A DNA stretch of 64,000 bases from Lineus longissimus (Eukaryota > Nemertea > Pilidiophora > Heteronemertea > Lineidae), in NCBI RefSeq assembly GCF_910592395.1, contig NC_088314.1, positions 10,354,001 through 10,418,000 on the forward strand, written 5' to 3'. The notes below the pieces were generated by a model that was not told the DNA's origin, did no database searches, and worked only from the letters and a program-made list of their open reading frames with translations. The position numbers and the translations under genes are program-made. This document shows positions 20,033-30,817 of this stretch, piece after piece (the stretch's first letter is position 1; every line of letters starts with the position of its first letter).

Positions 20033-20435
20033 TACAGAGCGTGTACCACTGGTAATGCAGAACAGAGCGTTAGCACACCTAACAGGCCACCATACATTCG
20101 CACTTGTGGACTAGCCCAGTACCAGCCATGCAGTGCGCGAGACTGGCAATATAATTATACTAAAAATCCAGGCAGAAAGTTCATGAAAGCCAACCACGGC
20201 GCTACAACTCACTAATGCTTGTGTCTAGGCAATGCCTGCATTGCTCACCCGACACAAAACTCAATTAAATATAGCACAGTAGCACACAAACGAACGGCGT
20301 AAAAACAAGAGGCCGTAATACACTGCCGCAGTATATACAACAAGCCCGCACGCAAGCGCGAGTGTCAGATAGGGCCGGCAAAAGTTGGGAAATTAACTGC
20401 GATCGGGTCCAGAATTCCTGTACAGCTGTCACCAG
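20033..20435 (-). other. Leader of element B, LTR-proximal part with primer-binding site
   Basis: Untranslated. Directly after the LTR the minus strand reads C then TGGTGACAGCTGTACAGG, the expected primer-binding site (TGG start); the tRNA is not identified. Confidence 0.65.
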
Positions 20436-20510
20436 TGTGAAGTTTCGTCGGGGGTACTTCTCCTTGCTCGGCATTAACTCACGCTAACATACCTTCATGT
20501 CTATAAAACT
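20436..20510 (-). repeat. 5' LTR of element B, inner 75 bp, cut off by the BEL insertion
   Basis: Same sequence as 11223-11297 of the intact LTR, ending with AAACT (20506-20510), which is repeated at 28394-28398 on the far side of the BEL element. The rest of the LTR continues at 28399-28568. Confidence 0.93.
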
Positions 20511-20755
20511 TGTATACTTCTCAGGTATACTGGGACCAGCCGATAACGAAAACTAAGATCTTCCCATATAACTATTTAATAAAACGCCTTCTTGTGTTGA
20601 CTAGCAGATTTCTTGACATTTCTTTCGCTGTAACACGAATTTCGGCTTTCACTTTAACACGTTTTTTCTGGTCCGAAATCCGCAGCAGCGATAACAATTA
20701 AAGATGCTACACACAATGTAACATTAAACAATAACCCGATGAAACGGCGCTAACA
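20511..20755 (-). repeat. 3' LTR of the BEL element
   Basis: 245 bp, plus-strand ends TGTATACTTC and GGCGCTAACA. Looks identical to 28149-28393. Preceded on the minus strand by the purine-rich tract. Confidence 0.95.
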
Positions 20756-21633
20756 TACTCCCCCCATGGGAGACCGAAGTATTTCCAGTAGGTCGAACCA
20801 TACCAGGCACAAGCCGTTACTAAGAGTACCAATTTACGCAAAAACACCAAAGTCATGTTAATAACTCAGAACTTAAACTTCACGAGCGGAATCTTCCGAC
20901 AACTTATCATAACCAAAGTCAGACTAAAGCAGTAGTGTCCAAATCTCGGTAGGTCTGCCAAATTACCAGCAGAGTAGTCCAATATTCATTGTCTAGCCCT
21001 TGACAATGAGAAAAAGAGAACAGAAAGTGTACAACGATTGACACTTTAGATCCAAACGCACTAGTATACGGCGTCACTTCCAATGCACCTCCAACCCTAG
21101 TCTCAGAACTGAATGAATCGCACGCACCCGAATAACCAAAAAAAAAAAAAAACACGGAAGAGGGCATGAATATGATCATGCTCAACAACAACAAAAACTA
21201 TGATGGGTGTAGCCTGATGCGATAAACAAACAGTAATGAAACCATTCTTGAAACGGATGCAAAGGTACTTAGTGCCGCACCACTAAGCTATTAAACTGCA
21301 CTCACAATAGCAGTATCCAATCGAACAAGAATCAGAATATTCCTTAGAATGATTAACTAACCAGTAGAATAACCAGACAGGATTGCAGTATATCGGCAGA
21401 CCAAGAACAGTTGTGCAAGGTAAAGAATTTTTAAGATAATGCCAATAGCGCATCTACCAAACAACCCAAAAACTACCACACCAAAAATGAACACAACTTG
21501 CACCCAAAATGCCGACATATACAATCGCGTTAAGGTTATCACATGTGCGCGCGGAACACAGAAAAGGTGCTATACATCCGTGCTATTATGCTCATCATTG
21601 AAATGCGATAACACCCAATACTCCCCCGCGCAA
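20756..21633 (-). other. 3' untranslated region of the BEL element
   Basis: About 880 bp with no recognised coding region. Near 21613-21632 there is a second purine-rich block (GCGGGGGAGTATTGGG on the minus strand) that resembles the true polypurine tract at 20756-20768. Confidence 0.6.
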
Positions 21634-24600
21634 CTAACGTAATTCTTCGTCCTTTGTATCTCGTTCATTGTCGACATCGCCAGTTCCAGAACAGCTCTCT
21701 TCCAGCATACACAGTTTGTGTATCGGGCGCCTCAAGACAGTACTGCTGCTGGTCTTGACTTCAACTACTCGAACTGCTCCATCCTCTCCGGCAAAAGTCT
21801 TGATGATCACTCCCATGGGCCAATGACCTCGGACTAACATATCATCCGTGACTAGGACCAAGTCACCCACTTCCGCATTTCGTCGTCGTCTAACCCATTT
21901 GGTGCGCTTCTGCAGCGTAGGAAGGTATTCTCTGATCCATCGCTGCCAGAACTGGTTGGCCAACATCTGCACCTTCCGCCATTGCTTTCGATGATACAGA
22001 TCTGTGTCGAAGAACACCCCAGGAGGCAAAGTCAGGGAACCTCGCTGTAGCAAGAAGTGATTGGGAGTCAACACTTCTTCGTCGTCAGGATCATCGCTAG
22101 CTCTGCATATTGGCCGACTATTCACGATCTTCTCAACCTCAACGTGAGTGGTTACCAGAACTTCATCGCTGACCATTCTATCGCCTAGGACTGCTTTCAA
22201 CCCTCGCTTAACTGACTTAACGAGACTTTCCCAGACCCCTGACATATGGGGAGCCAAGGGGGGCTGGAAATGCCACTCTGTACCACGCTGACAAAGCTCC
22301 TTCTGTATTTGCTCCTGATTCCAACCCATAATCGCTTCCCGCAACTCACGTTCACCGCCGACGAAGTTCGTCCCATTATCGGACCATACTTGCTTCGGAT
22401 CCCCACGTCGACCGCTGAACCTTCTGAAGGCATTTAGAAACGAGCTGAGATCCATGGAATTGGACATTTCCAAGTGTACCGCCCTCACGTTTAGACAGGT
22501 GAAAAGTACTCCCCAGCGTTTCACAGACGATCGTCCGGCCTTGATGAGCATCGGCCCAAAATAATCAACTCCGGTATTGGTGAACGGAGGCTCATATGTG
22601 ACAAGTCTGACAGCAGGTAGGTCAGCCATGAGTTGGTTCATCCGTATGGCATTGCGTTTTCTGCATCCAATGCATCTCTTCAAGATCTTGCGTACTTCTC
22701 TCCTCGCATTTACAAGCCAGAAGGTTTGCCTAATCCTAGACAAGACATGCTCTTGGCCCGCATGTGCTGTTGCCTCATGAAAATGAGCAATGAGCAACGT
22801 CCCAGCATGGTGTCCCTTTGGTACTATCATTGGATGTTTGCTATCAAAGGAAATCGGTGCTCTGGAAATTCTCCCTCCAACTCGTAGTACGCCATCAACT
22901 AACAACGGGTTCAGTGATGCAAGCGAACTCGAACTGCTAACTCCGTCCTTCTTCCTTATAGCATCTATGTCCCTAGCATAAACCTCTCTCTGGATGCACC
23001 TCATAATGGCCTTACTAGCTTCGTCAAGATCAGACGGTGTGATCTTCTTCTCGAACTGGACTCCGCTGTCTTTCTTCTTTGACTGAAGGTAACTGACAAA
23101 CTTCAGTAACACTGCTACTCGCCGTCGAAGTGCTGTCCAAGATGAACTTCTTGAGATTAACTGAGACAAGCCATTGGTTGCAGGTTCAGTCAGTGTGGCT
23201 ATAATCTTCTCCGTCTTCACTTCTGGGTCATTCTTGTCAACTTCCATGACCTCTTCAGTCGCCAATGTTGACCAGCTAGCCCCTGGCTTTGACAGGAATT
23301 CCGGACCGGCAAACCATCTCTCGTTCTTCAAAAAGGCTGCGACAGTTTGTCCTCTCGAAGCCTCATCTGCAGGATTTTCTTTCCCAGGGATATGTCGCCA
23401 CTGAGAGGGGGTAGAGGAGTCTCGGATCTCTGCAACCCGATTAGCTACATAAGTCTTGAATCTCCTGTTCTCGCTGCAGACGTACGACAGAGTGATCTTG
23501 GAATCAGTCCAGTAGAAGCTTTCATCAACCGGCAAATCAAGTTCCCTCCGAAGCAATCCGTCCATTCTTACTGCAACCACTGCTGCCTGCAGTTCCAATC
23601 GCGGTATCGATACAAACTGGAGTGGAGCTGTCCTGGTCTTTGCCATTACAAAGGCACACTCAACTTCGTCGCCCTCTTCCGTATCGTACACCTTGCGTAG
23701 GTAAGATACCGTTCCATACCCGCCTTCCGACGCGTCGGCAAAGTGATGCAATTCATAGCGTCCCTCCATCTCGGAAGTAAAGTACCATCTCGGCAACGAA
23801 ATCTGAGTCAATGCTGGCAGGGTCGCTTTCCATCCTTCCCAAGCCTTCATCAGTTCTTCAGGCAGCTCATCGTCCCAGGCCAACCGTTGCTTACAACTCA
23901 TTTGCAGTATACGTTTAGCAACTAGGGTAACAGGTCCAACAAAGCCTAGAGGATCATAAATAGAGCTTACGGCCGCTAGACATTCCCTCCTCGTGTTGCT
24001 CTTTGCACCACACTTACTGATCCCGGAGACCTGCAGACCAAGCGAGTCCTTCCCGACATTCCACCTGACTCCCAATGCTCTCTCTGTTGCAGTAGACTCC
24101 AGACTCAGATTGACGAATCCTGATGCCTTGACCTCGCCTGGTAATGCCGCCATTACTTCGGGTGAGTTTGACATGAACTTGGTCAGCTTTAGGCTTCCCT
24201 TCGATAACAGACAGATCATCTGTATTGATAGCATGATGCAAACACTGACTTCGGCAACTGACTGCAGGAAATCATCTACATAAAAACTGCGGGTTACTGC
24301 GTCCACCACTCGTTGATCAAATTTGCTTCCAAAGTCCTCGGCACATTTCCTCATTCCGTATGTACAGGCGCTCGGGCTGTCTGTTGCCCCAAATATGTGG
24401 CTAGTCATCTGGCAGGTTACAGGGTGTTCATCGAGTCCATTCCGCCACCAGAGGAATCTCAATGCTTGGCAATCTACGGGGGGCACTTTAAATCTTAAAA
24501 ACATGGCCTCCACGTCAGCTGTTACAGCGATCTGGTGCTCGCGGAACCTCAGTAAAACTCCAATCAAGCTGTTACTTTGATCCGGGCCTTGAAGTAGCTC

Positions 24601-27600
24601 TTGATTTAACGAAGTTCCTTTGAACGAAGCCGCAGCGTCAAATACTACACGCAGCTTCCCTGGTTTATTTTCATTCGCCACACCATGATGAGGTAGATAC
24701 CATGTCTTCGCCGACACAGAAGCTGCCTCTTCGTCTGTCATTACTCGTGCGTAATCGTTATCAAAGTAGACACCCATAGCTTTGCAATACATCTCAGCAA
24801 AGGCTGGCTCCTTCACAAAGCGTTTTCTAAGATACTCGAGTCTTTTTGCAGCGACCATTCTATTGTCAACCAGAGCAGGTGGCTCACTCCTCCAAAGTAG
24901 GCCAATCTCATAGTGTCCATTTACCAACTTGGTCCTCGTGTCAAGCAGGTGTAGAGCCTTTCGATCCTCGAACGACATCATCTTCACATCTTCATTTATG
25001 AATCCATGCTTCTCGGTTTGCCACAGTGAACTAACAGCTTCCTCCAACTTCTGGTTATGCTGTTCCAATTGGTTCATCTCCACCTCGCTTTTGCCCGCCA
25101 CAACCTCGTCGTCGACTTCATCCGTCCTGCAGCATTGATTGATGACCTCAGTATCCTCTGCCTTCTCTGCTACCGCCAAAAGATTGATCTCCACCCCTTT
25201 TGCTGATTCCTCATGAATTGGTCCCGCCACGCACCAAGCCAACGGAGTCCTGACAGCGTAAGGTTGCACGTGAGGCTCTGTTCCATAACAGCTTTCAAGT
25301 ACCATGTGTGCCCTTGGGACATCCTCGCCGATCAGGATTGACACCGACTCCTCATCTACTTGCGTCGACAGATCTAGCTCTTTGAGATGCTCCCAATCTG
25401 ATAAGTCCAATGTGTTGGGGTGATATTTCCTATCGATGTGCAACTCCTCGACGATGTTGGCGCGATTCACAGGGATAGATGGCTCATCAGTCCCAATAGG
25501 CTGCAGTGTACACTCACAAATTGAGACTTCCTGCTCCTTACCACTCGCCAGCACCGTGTTTATGCTAATCGTCTCTGGCTCTCCTTCAATCCCAATCTTG
25601 GCAGCAAGCTTACGTGTCATAAGCGTTGCACTTGATCCAGAGTCCAAGAGGGCCAATGTCGTGGTTGACTCTCCATTTTGGGCTGCTATTCTGACAGGAA
25701 TCACCTTCAAGAGAACCATACTCTTCGGCTTAACACTCTGCAAGGACCCAATGTCCTCTTTCTTCGGCGGCTTAGATGTCTTCTCCAAGTGTAAGAGGAC
25801 ATGATGGTCCTGGTCACACTTCGGGCATTTCTTCTTCCGGGTACAGGATCTGACCATGTGCCTTCCTAGGCAACAATAACAAAGCCTATTGTTACGGACA
25901 AATCTTCTTCGAGCGTCCAAGTCTTCCTTTTCAAAGTTGCTGCACGCCCAAATTCCATGATCCTCAGCCTTACAAAACCGACAGATGCGTTTGTAGGGCA
26001 TGTCCTCTGTGGCGGCATTAACCCCTGCCTTATTCCCCGATTTTCTAGCTCCTGTATAGTTGGCAGAGTTCCTTGGTTTCTCAAGCTGGGTAGACAGTGT
26101 AGTAACCTTCGGCTTCTGCGTAGCTGCCTGATCCCGCTTTACTTTATCGTGATGTTGCTTTACGATGTTGGTTGTGGTTCTCGCTGGCGGTGTCACTTCA
26201 AACACAACATGTGTTGACGTCCTTGCCTGCACCTTAACAAACTGCACCATATCCGCCAGTCGTGGAAATTTCCCTTCGTCTTCTAAACTTATCACCTTCC
26301 TAACCCACCTTTCTTGGAGGGCTACTGGGAATCTGTCGAAGATCGCTTTCAAGGTCATCTGCGTATCGGCTTCCTTGAGTAAATCTTGATCACAGAGCGT
26401 GTCATATGCACTAGTGAGTTGATCTGAGAATGCGAGCATTTCCTTGGAGTTTCGATTTATTCTCTCCCCATTGGTGACTTTCTCAATGCATGACTTTACA
26501 ATCTGGTATGGTCTCCCGAACCTATCATTGAGTATGCCCAAGGCCTTTTGGTACCCATCTATAGCTCCGTCACACAAACTGATGGCCTTATGTGCATTCC
26601 CTTGAGTGAGCTGCAAAAGCTGTGCCAACTTAAATCCCTCAGAGAAATTTTTACCACCGACCCTCAAATCGAACGATCTCTTAAACTTCACGTACTCCGA
26701 GGCAGTTCCATCAAACTTTATTGGCTCTGGTGGAGGTAACTCAGCGTGTGAAGTAATCTTTTCAAGCGTCTTGGCAATGGCTAAGAATTGGCTACCATCC
26801 TGCGTAGCTACCATCGGTTCTTGATGCCTGTCATTTTGGGCGGCTACCATTGGGTTCCAGATCGTGTCGCTCTGTGGGGCTACCATTGGGCTCCGGTACA
26901 TATTGTCGTAGGCATCTACCCTTTGACTCGGGTACACATCGTTGTAGGGATTCACCATTGGGCTTTGATAACTGTCGCTATAGGCATCTGCCATTGGACT
27001 CTGGTACTTGCTACCTTGGGCGGCTACCATCGGGCTCTGGTACATGTTGCCTTGAGCTGCTACCATCGGGCTCTGGTACCTGCTGCCTTGGGCGGCTACC
27101 ATCGGGCTCTGGTACATGTTGCCTTGAGCTGCTACCATCGGGCTCTGGTTACTCCAGTCCCCACCCTTTTCTATTTTCACTGCTCCATTAGCTCTGTACC
27201 CACTAGTATCTCTAAGTGCAGGACTGCATTGAGGCACAAAGGCATTAGCCTCAGGACACAATTCTACAGGTTTACATTTTACAGTCTTTCGTTTGACTTC
27301 AAGTGCTTTCATTTCATGCTCCTTATGCACAATCTCACGTTCTAACTCCTCAATCTTCAATCGAGCAGTCCTTTCCTCCAGCATCTGTAGTTGTCTTTTT
27401 GCATTTTCAATCTCCTCCCTGGCAGTTACTTTTCCCTGGGATACCTTAGGCAGTGACTTATGGGTTGCTACTTTCATCTTCAAGCTCCCTCCGACTTGGT
27501 TAGGAATTGGAACATAGCTTTGTTCCTTCTGCTTAGGCCTGACCACTTCCCCGGTCCTCTGTGCATTTCGTTGACGTAACAAGTAAGCCTTCTGTCTTTC

Positions 27601-28032
27601 TCCGACATCCAAGTTAAACTTCACTTGCTGTCCCACTTCAAAATACACAGCCGATGCTTCCCCCCTTTCCTCGTCGGATGCAATTTTACAAAAGTTTTCA
27701 TGTTGATCCCCATATCTCACCATGGCATCCGTCAACTCATCTTGAGCGACCTCTATCTGCGCCGCTGTCATAACAGGTACACCTTCTTCCAATACCCTGG
27801 CCTTTCGTGTCACCCTGCCTTTAAGTTGACCCAATGATCTTCGAAGTTGTGCTGCTTTCTCCTTTAGATAGCTCTCCATGGCCACTGTAGATCTGAGTGG
27901 CCGTCCGCAACGTGAGTGGGACGTCATGACAGAAAGTTTTTCTTCTGCAACACTGGAGATTATTGATGGTACGAAACAGATTCTTGATGGTACGAAACAG
28001 AACTGGGACACCATGCGTCGCAGATGCTGCAC
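21634..28032 (-). CDS. BEL/Pao Gag-Pol polyprotein
   Basis: One unbroken frame. The first ATG is at 28032; ATG codon 52 (27879, MESYLKEKAAQL) begins the conserved part and is an equally good start. Order: coiled N-terminus; a tandem 12-residue repeat (YQSPMVAAQG type, residues about 290-410); a Gag core (DUF1759-like, PPEPIKFDGTASEYVKFKRS); zinc fingers (CRFC..., CYCCLGRHMVRSC, CPKCDQDHHVLLH, about 686-760). Then an A17-type aspartic protease (LLDSGSSATLM, about 797); RT with YVDDFLQSV (about 1250); RNase H; integrase with CIGCRKR zinc ligands and the core D, D, E (TGVDYFGPM, WSDNGTNFVGG, GVWESLVKS; about 1820-1935); and a DUF5641-like tail (RKQWRKVQMLANQFWQRW). All parts of a BEL polyprotein are present and no break was seen. 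Confidence 0.96.
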   Translation of the reverse strand: MQHLRRMVSQFCFVPSRICFVPSIISSVAEEKLSVMTSHSRCGRPLRSTVAMESYLKEKAAQLRRSLGQLKGRVTRKARVLEEGVPVMTAAQIEVAQDELTDAMVRYGDQHENFCKIASDEERGEASAVYFEVGQQVKFNLDVGERQKAYLLRQRNAQRTGEVVRPKQKEQSYVPIPNQVGGSLKMKVATHKSLPKVSQGKVTAREEIENAKRQLQMLEERTARLKIEELEREIVHKEHEMKALEVKRKTVKCKPVELCPEANAFVPQCSPALRDTSGYRANGAVKIEKGGDWSNQSPMVAAQGNMYQSPMVAAQGSRYQSPMVAAQGNMYQSPMVAAQGSKYQSPMADAYSDSYQSPMVNPYNDVYPSQRVDAYDNMYRSPMVAPQSDTIWNPMVAAQNDRHQEPMVATQDGSQFLAIAKTLEKITSHAELPPPEPIKFDGTASEYVKFKRSFDLRVGGKNFSEGFKLAQLLQLTQGNAHKAISLCDGAIDGYQKALGILNDRFGRPYQIVKSCIEKVTNGERINRNSKEMLAFSDQLTSAYDTLCDQDLLKEADTQMTLKAIFDRFPVALQERWVRKVISLEDEGKFPRLADMVQFVKVQARTSTHVVFEVTPPARTTTNIVKQHHDKVKRDQAATQKPKVTTLSTQLEKPRNSANYTGARKSGNKAGVNAATEDMPYKRICRFCKAEDHGIWACSNFEKEDLDARRRFVRNNRLCYCCLGRHMVRSCTRKKKCPKCDQDHHVLLHLEKTSKPPKKEDIGSLQSVKPKSMVLLKVIPVRIAAQNGESTTTLALLDSGSSATLMTRKLAAKIGIEGEPETISINTVLASGKEQEVSICECTLQPIGTDEPSIPVNRANIVEELHIDRKYHPNTLDLSDWEHLKELDLSTQVDEESVSILIGEDVPRAHMVLESCYGTEPHVQPYAVRTPLAWCVAGPIHEESAKGVEINLLAVAEKAEDTEVINQCCRTDEVDDEVVAGKSEVEMNQLEQHNQKLEEAVSSLWQTEKHGFINEDVKMMSFEDRKALHLLDTRTKLVNGHYEIGLLWRSEPPALVDNRMVAAKRLEYLRKRFVKEPAFAEMYCKAMGVYFDNDYARVMTDEEAASVSAKTWYLPHHGVANENKPGKLRVVFDAAASFKGTSLNQELLQGPDQSNSLIGVLLRFREHQIAVTADVEAMFLRFKVPPVDCQALRFLWWRNGLDEHPVTCQMTSHIFGATDSPSACTYGMRKCAEDFGSKFDQRVVDAVTRSFYVDDFLQSVAEVSVCIMLSIQMICLLSKGSLKLTKFMSNSPEVMAALPGEVKASGFVNLSLESTATERALGVRWNVGKDSLGLQVSGISKCGAKSNTRRECLAAVSSIYDPLGFVGPVTLVAKRILQMSCKQRLAWDDELPEELMKAWEGWKATLPALTQISLPRWYFTSEMEGRYELHHFADASEGGYGTVSYLRKVYDTEEGDEVECAFVMAKTRTAPLQFVSIPRLELQAAVVAVRMDGLLRRELDLPVDESFYWTDSKITLSYVCSENRRFKTYVANRVAEIRDSSTPSQWRHIPGKENPADEASRGQTVAAFLKNERWFAGPEFLSKPGASWSTLATEEVMEVDKNDPEVKTEKIIATLTEPATNGLSQLISRSSSWTALRRRVAVLLKFVSYLQSKKKDSGVQFEKKITPSDLDEASKAIMRCIQREVYARDIDAIRKKDGVSSSSSLASLNPLLVDGVLRVGGRISRAPISFDSKHPMIVPKGHHAGTLLIAHFHEATAHAGQEHVLSRIRQTFWLVNARREVRKILKRCIGCRKRNAIRMNQLMADLPAVRLVTYEPPFTNTGVDYFGPMLIKAGRSSVKRWGVLFTCLNVRAVHLEMSNSMDLSSFLNAFRRFSGRRGDPKQVWSDNGTNFVGGERELREAIMGWNQEQIQKELCQRGTEWHFQPPLAPHMSGVWESLVKSVKRGLKAVLGDRMVSDEVLVTTHVEVEKIVNSRPICRASDDPDDEEVLTPNHFLLQRGSLTLPPGVFFDTDLYHRKQWRKVQMLANQFWQRWIREYLPTLQKRTKWVRRRRNAEVGDLVLVTDDMLVRGHWPMGVIIKTFAGEDGAVRVVEVKTSSSTVLRRPIHKLCMLEESCSGTGDVDNERDTKDEELR
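26800..27150 (-). repeat. 36-bp tandem coding repeat in the BEL Gag region
   Basis: About eight to ten degenerate 12-residue units of the type SPMVAAQGNMYQ, best preserved between 27000 and 27150. The repeat length is a multiple of three, so copy changes keep the frame. Confidence 0.85.
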
Positions 28033-28148
28033 AGTATCACCTACGAGGCTGACGAGTGTCTTGACTGTACGAAACGGAACTGAGACGTCATGATCTTAAA
28101 GTTCGAGAAGTTTTCCATTCACAAAAACACCTTTTATTCGTGTTACCA
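28033..28148 (-). other. 5' leader and primer-binding site of the BEL element
   Basis: Directly after the 5' LTR (minus strand) is TGGTAACACGAATAAAAGG, the likely primer-binding site. Three copies of a GTACGAAAC motif (near 27971, 27992 and 28066) repeat across the leader and the ORF start. Confidence 0.6.
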
Positions 28149-28393
28149 TGTATACTTCTCAGGTATACTGGGACCAGCCGATAACGAAAACTAAGATCTT
28201 CCCATATAACTATTTAATAAAACGCCTTCTTGTGTTGACTAGCAGATTTCTTGACATTTCTTTCGCTGTAACACGAATTTCGGCTTTCACTTTAACACGT
28301 TTTTTCTGGTCCGAAATCCGCAGCAGCGATAACAATTAAAGATGCTACACACAATGTAACATTAAACAATAACCCGATGAAACGGCGCTAACA
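28149..28393 (-). repeat. 5' LTR of the BEL element
   Basis: 245 bp, apparently identical to the LTR at 20511-20755. Minus-strand ends are TGTTAGCGCC and AGTATACA. Confidence 0.95.
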
Positions 28394-28568
28394 AAACTCC
28401 TTTATTCCTTCGACACAGAATCCTCACATCTCATCTAAAACCATGCCGTCTTCCCCCTCTCCACTCCTACGGTGTCTCATCATGGTCCTGTCACCCGGCA
28501 GCCTCCGAAGAGACTGGTGGCGCCATCTGGCCTAAGGCCAACACACCAAGAGCTACCAGATCACCACA
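28394..28568 (-). repeat. 5' LTR of element B, outer 175 bp (including 5-bp duplication)
   Basis: Matches 11298-11467 of the intact LTR with about three substitutions. Bases 28394-28398 (AAACT) are the BEL target duplication. Followed by GTAT (28569-28572), the partner of 11219-11222. Confidence 0.93.
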
Positions 28569-28572
28569 GTAT

Positions 28573-29717
28573 TATTGTTAGCTCAGCTGACAAAGTCAGC
28601 GGAGCTAGTAGAATAGCTGTTCAAATGGTGTCCGTCCTGCAATCCATCCATCCATCCAGGGACCCATCTGTGGACAAAATTGGACATTTCTGACCGGGAA
28701 GGCCTAGCCACTTCGTTGACGGTGCTAAATTAGGAGTTGCCCAAGGTGAACTCAAAAAACGAAAAATCAGCGCGATCCGACCTGTATTAAGAGAATGAGG
28801 TCATTTCGCGTTTAGATTTCTTTCCCTTTTTACCTCGGTCCACAGAGCAAATATTGTTTTCAAATGTGGCTGAATATTTTTAAATATTTTTTCATTTTTT
28901 ACTTTTAATGGAATTAATATAGTTTTCACCACCAGTTTGCGCTGCAGGCACATTGACTGAATTTTGGCGATTTCAAATTTGGCGGTGGCTCAACTTTTTG
29001 CAAGCAGTGCCGCTGATTGGCCGATCGATAGAAGAGATGCCACCATTTAAAAATGGCGGTAGTCGCTGCTTCAATGAAGGCGAGTGAACTTTCTCATGTT
29101 CAATCGGTTGATACTCTTTTAATCAACATGACCATGTACCTGAAATTTGTTTATCTACTGAAAAGAGTCTATATAATTCAGATTTATCAATAGTTTTTTA
29201 TAATATTGCGGAAATTTTGTGCACAAATTAGCGAAAGTTGGTGCTCGTCTCATGTCATTTTAGAGCGAGAAATTTGTTTCCGTCGATCTCTACCACTGAA
29301 AAATCGCTTGCATAGCTTCGAATTTTTGTGAAAATAAGTATCTGAACTTGGTTTCAAATAGTCTAGAGAGTTACCTTTGTGGTGATACATATGGTATGTG
29401 ATAAATATTTGTGGAATTTGTGAAATTCGGTTTTCAAACGTGCCGATGATGCAAGCGATCTCGCGTGAATTTTGCAAGTCCTGATATGTCGACCGGGTGT
29501 CAAAAATCACTCGCCTAAATTCAATTCAAAGATCGAAAATAATATCTGAACTTATTTTCAAATAGCCTACACAATTATCATTTCGGTGATATATAATGCA
29601 TGCATGTAATAATTGATTAATCTGCCTAAAACGCGCAATTAAAACGGCGAAAGATCTTGATAAACACTCTGGTGGCGGTCGCACTAAATAACGACCGGTA
29701 GGGCCCGGAGTCTGGCG
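28573..29717. other. Repeat-like, AT-rich DNA, no gene
   Basis: Near 28577 there is TTAGCTCAGCTGAC with GTGTCCGTCC soon after, an R-like start with a diverged hairpin; a similar start is at 62665. A short (ATCC)n-like tract lies near 28650. Nothing else recognised. Confidence 0.4.
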
Positions 29718-30761
29718 GAGAAAATGAAATGGCCAGGGCCATTGTGCTCACCTCATGTGGAGGAAAGATGGATAAAGAGCATGGTATTGTGTCATGTAGT
29801 GTTAGGTTTGATGTAGGTCCAAGCAATTACAATTTCCCCAAAATGGCCAATTTACAGTACATTCGACCTCTGTGACCTTGAAAAGTAGGTCAAATCAAAG
29901 AAGACCCGGGTGACACATTGAATGGTTGTAAGAATTAGATGTACCTATGATATAAAATTGGTGCCAATCGGGCAAGTAATACTAGGAATAATGGCATTTT
30001 GAAGAATTTAGGATTTGGCCCCCTCCCTGGAGGCCAAACGGCAAATCAGATCGCACCAAACTTCGGTACCTGAGACCACCTGACCAAGGGGTACATGTGT
30101 ACTTAATTTGTGATCAATAGTCATTGCAGATAAGAAACGTGCCATAGTTACGGCCCGACGGCCAATTTACGCCATTTGACCTCTGTGACCTTGACAAGAA
30201 GGTCAAATTAAAAACCTGTGTGACATATACTGTATGGTGGTTAGATGTACCCATGATATCAAATTGGTGGCAATCGGGCAAGAAGTTAAGGAATAATCAC
30301 ATTTTTAAGGTTTTTGGATTTTGCCCCCTGGTGGTCAAGTGGTGAATCATATTGGACCAAACTTCCCTGAGATTACCTGACTAAGGGGTAAATGTGTACC
30401 AAATTTGGGATCAATAGTCATTGCAGTTTAGAAACGTGCCATCGTTACATCCTAACGGCCAATTTACACCATTTGACCTCTGTGACCTTGAAAAGGAGGT
30501 CAAATCAAAAACCCGGAGGATATATGATGCACCTTTGCTAGAAGTACCTACCATATTTTTTTCAAAATTTCCCGACTACTATTAAGGGAGATATTGCATA
30601 TTTTCACTTTTAACGTTTGGCCCCCTGGTGGCCAAACCATGAAACGAATCGGACCGAAACTTGGTCTCCAAGGTGTCATTACATAAGGGTACATGTGTAC
30701 CAAGTTTCAACTCAATAGCTCTAACAGTTACGAAACGTGCCCTGCTAACGGACGACGGACG

Positions 30762-30817
<56 letters not shown>

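Larger units (their letters stand above)
20511..28393 (-). mobile_element. BEL/Pao LTR retrotransposon, apparently complete
   Basis: Two 245-bp LTRs (20511-20755 and 28149-28393) that look identical flank one large ORF on the minus strand. The target duplication AAACT lies at 20506-20510 and 28394-28398. The minus strand after the 5' LTR has a primer-binding site beginning TGGTAACACG, and a polypurine tract (ATGGGGGGAGTA, at 20756-20768) precedes the 3' LTR. Identical LTRs and an unbroken 2132-codon ORF point to very recent insertion. Confidence 0.96.
11223..28568 (-). mobile_element. Ty3/gypsy LTR retrotransposon B, containing two nested insertions
   Basis: Minus-strand element with 245-bp LTRs: 11223-11467 intact, and 28568-28394 plus 20510-20436 split by the BEL element. 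The 4-mer GTAT at 11219-11222 and 28569-28572 fits its target duplication. Inside, in transcription order, are the primer-binding site, leader (holding a foldback element), gag, pol, a third ORF and a polypurine tract. The two LTRs differ at about three sites over 245 bp by eye, so it is fairly young but older than the BEL insertion, whose LTRs look identical. Coding frames appear unbroken; the split LTR would affect its transcription. Confidence 0.93.

Noticed and set aside
20510-20701. 63-codon ORF in the BEL LTR (also at 28148-28339)
   Set aside because: It is the LTR read on the non-coding strand; identical in both LTRs for that reason.
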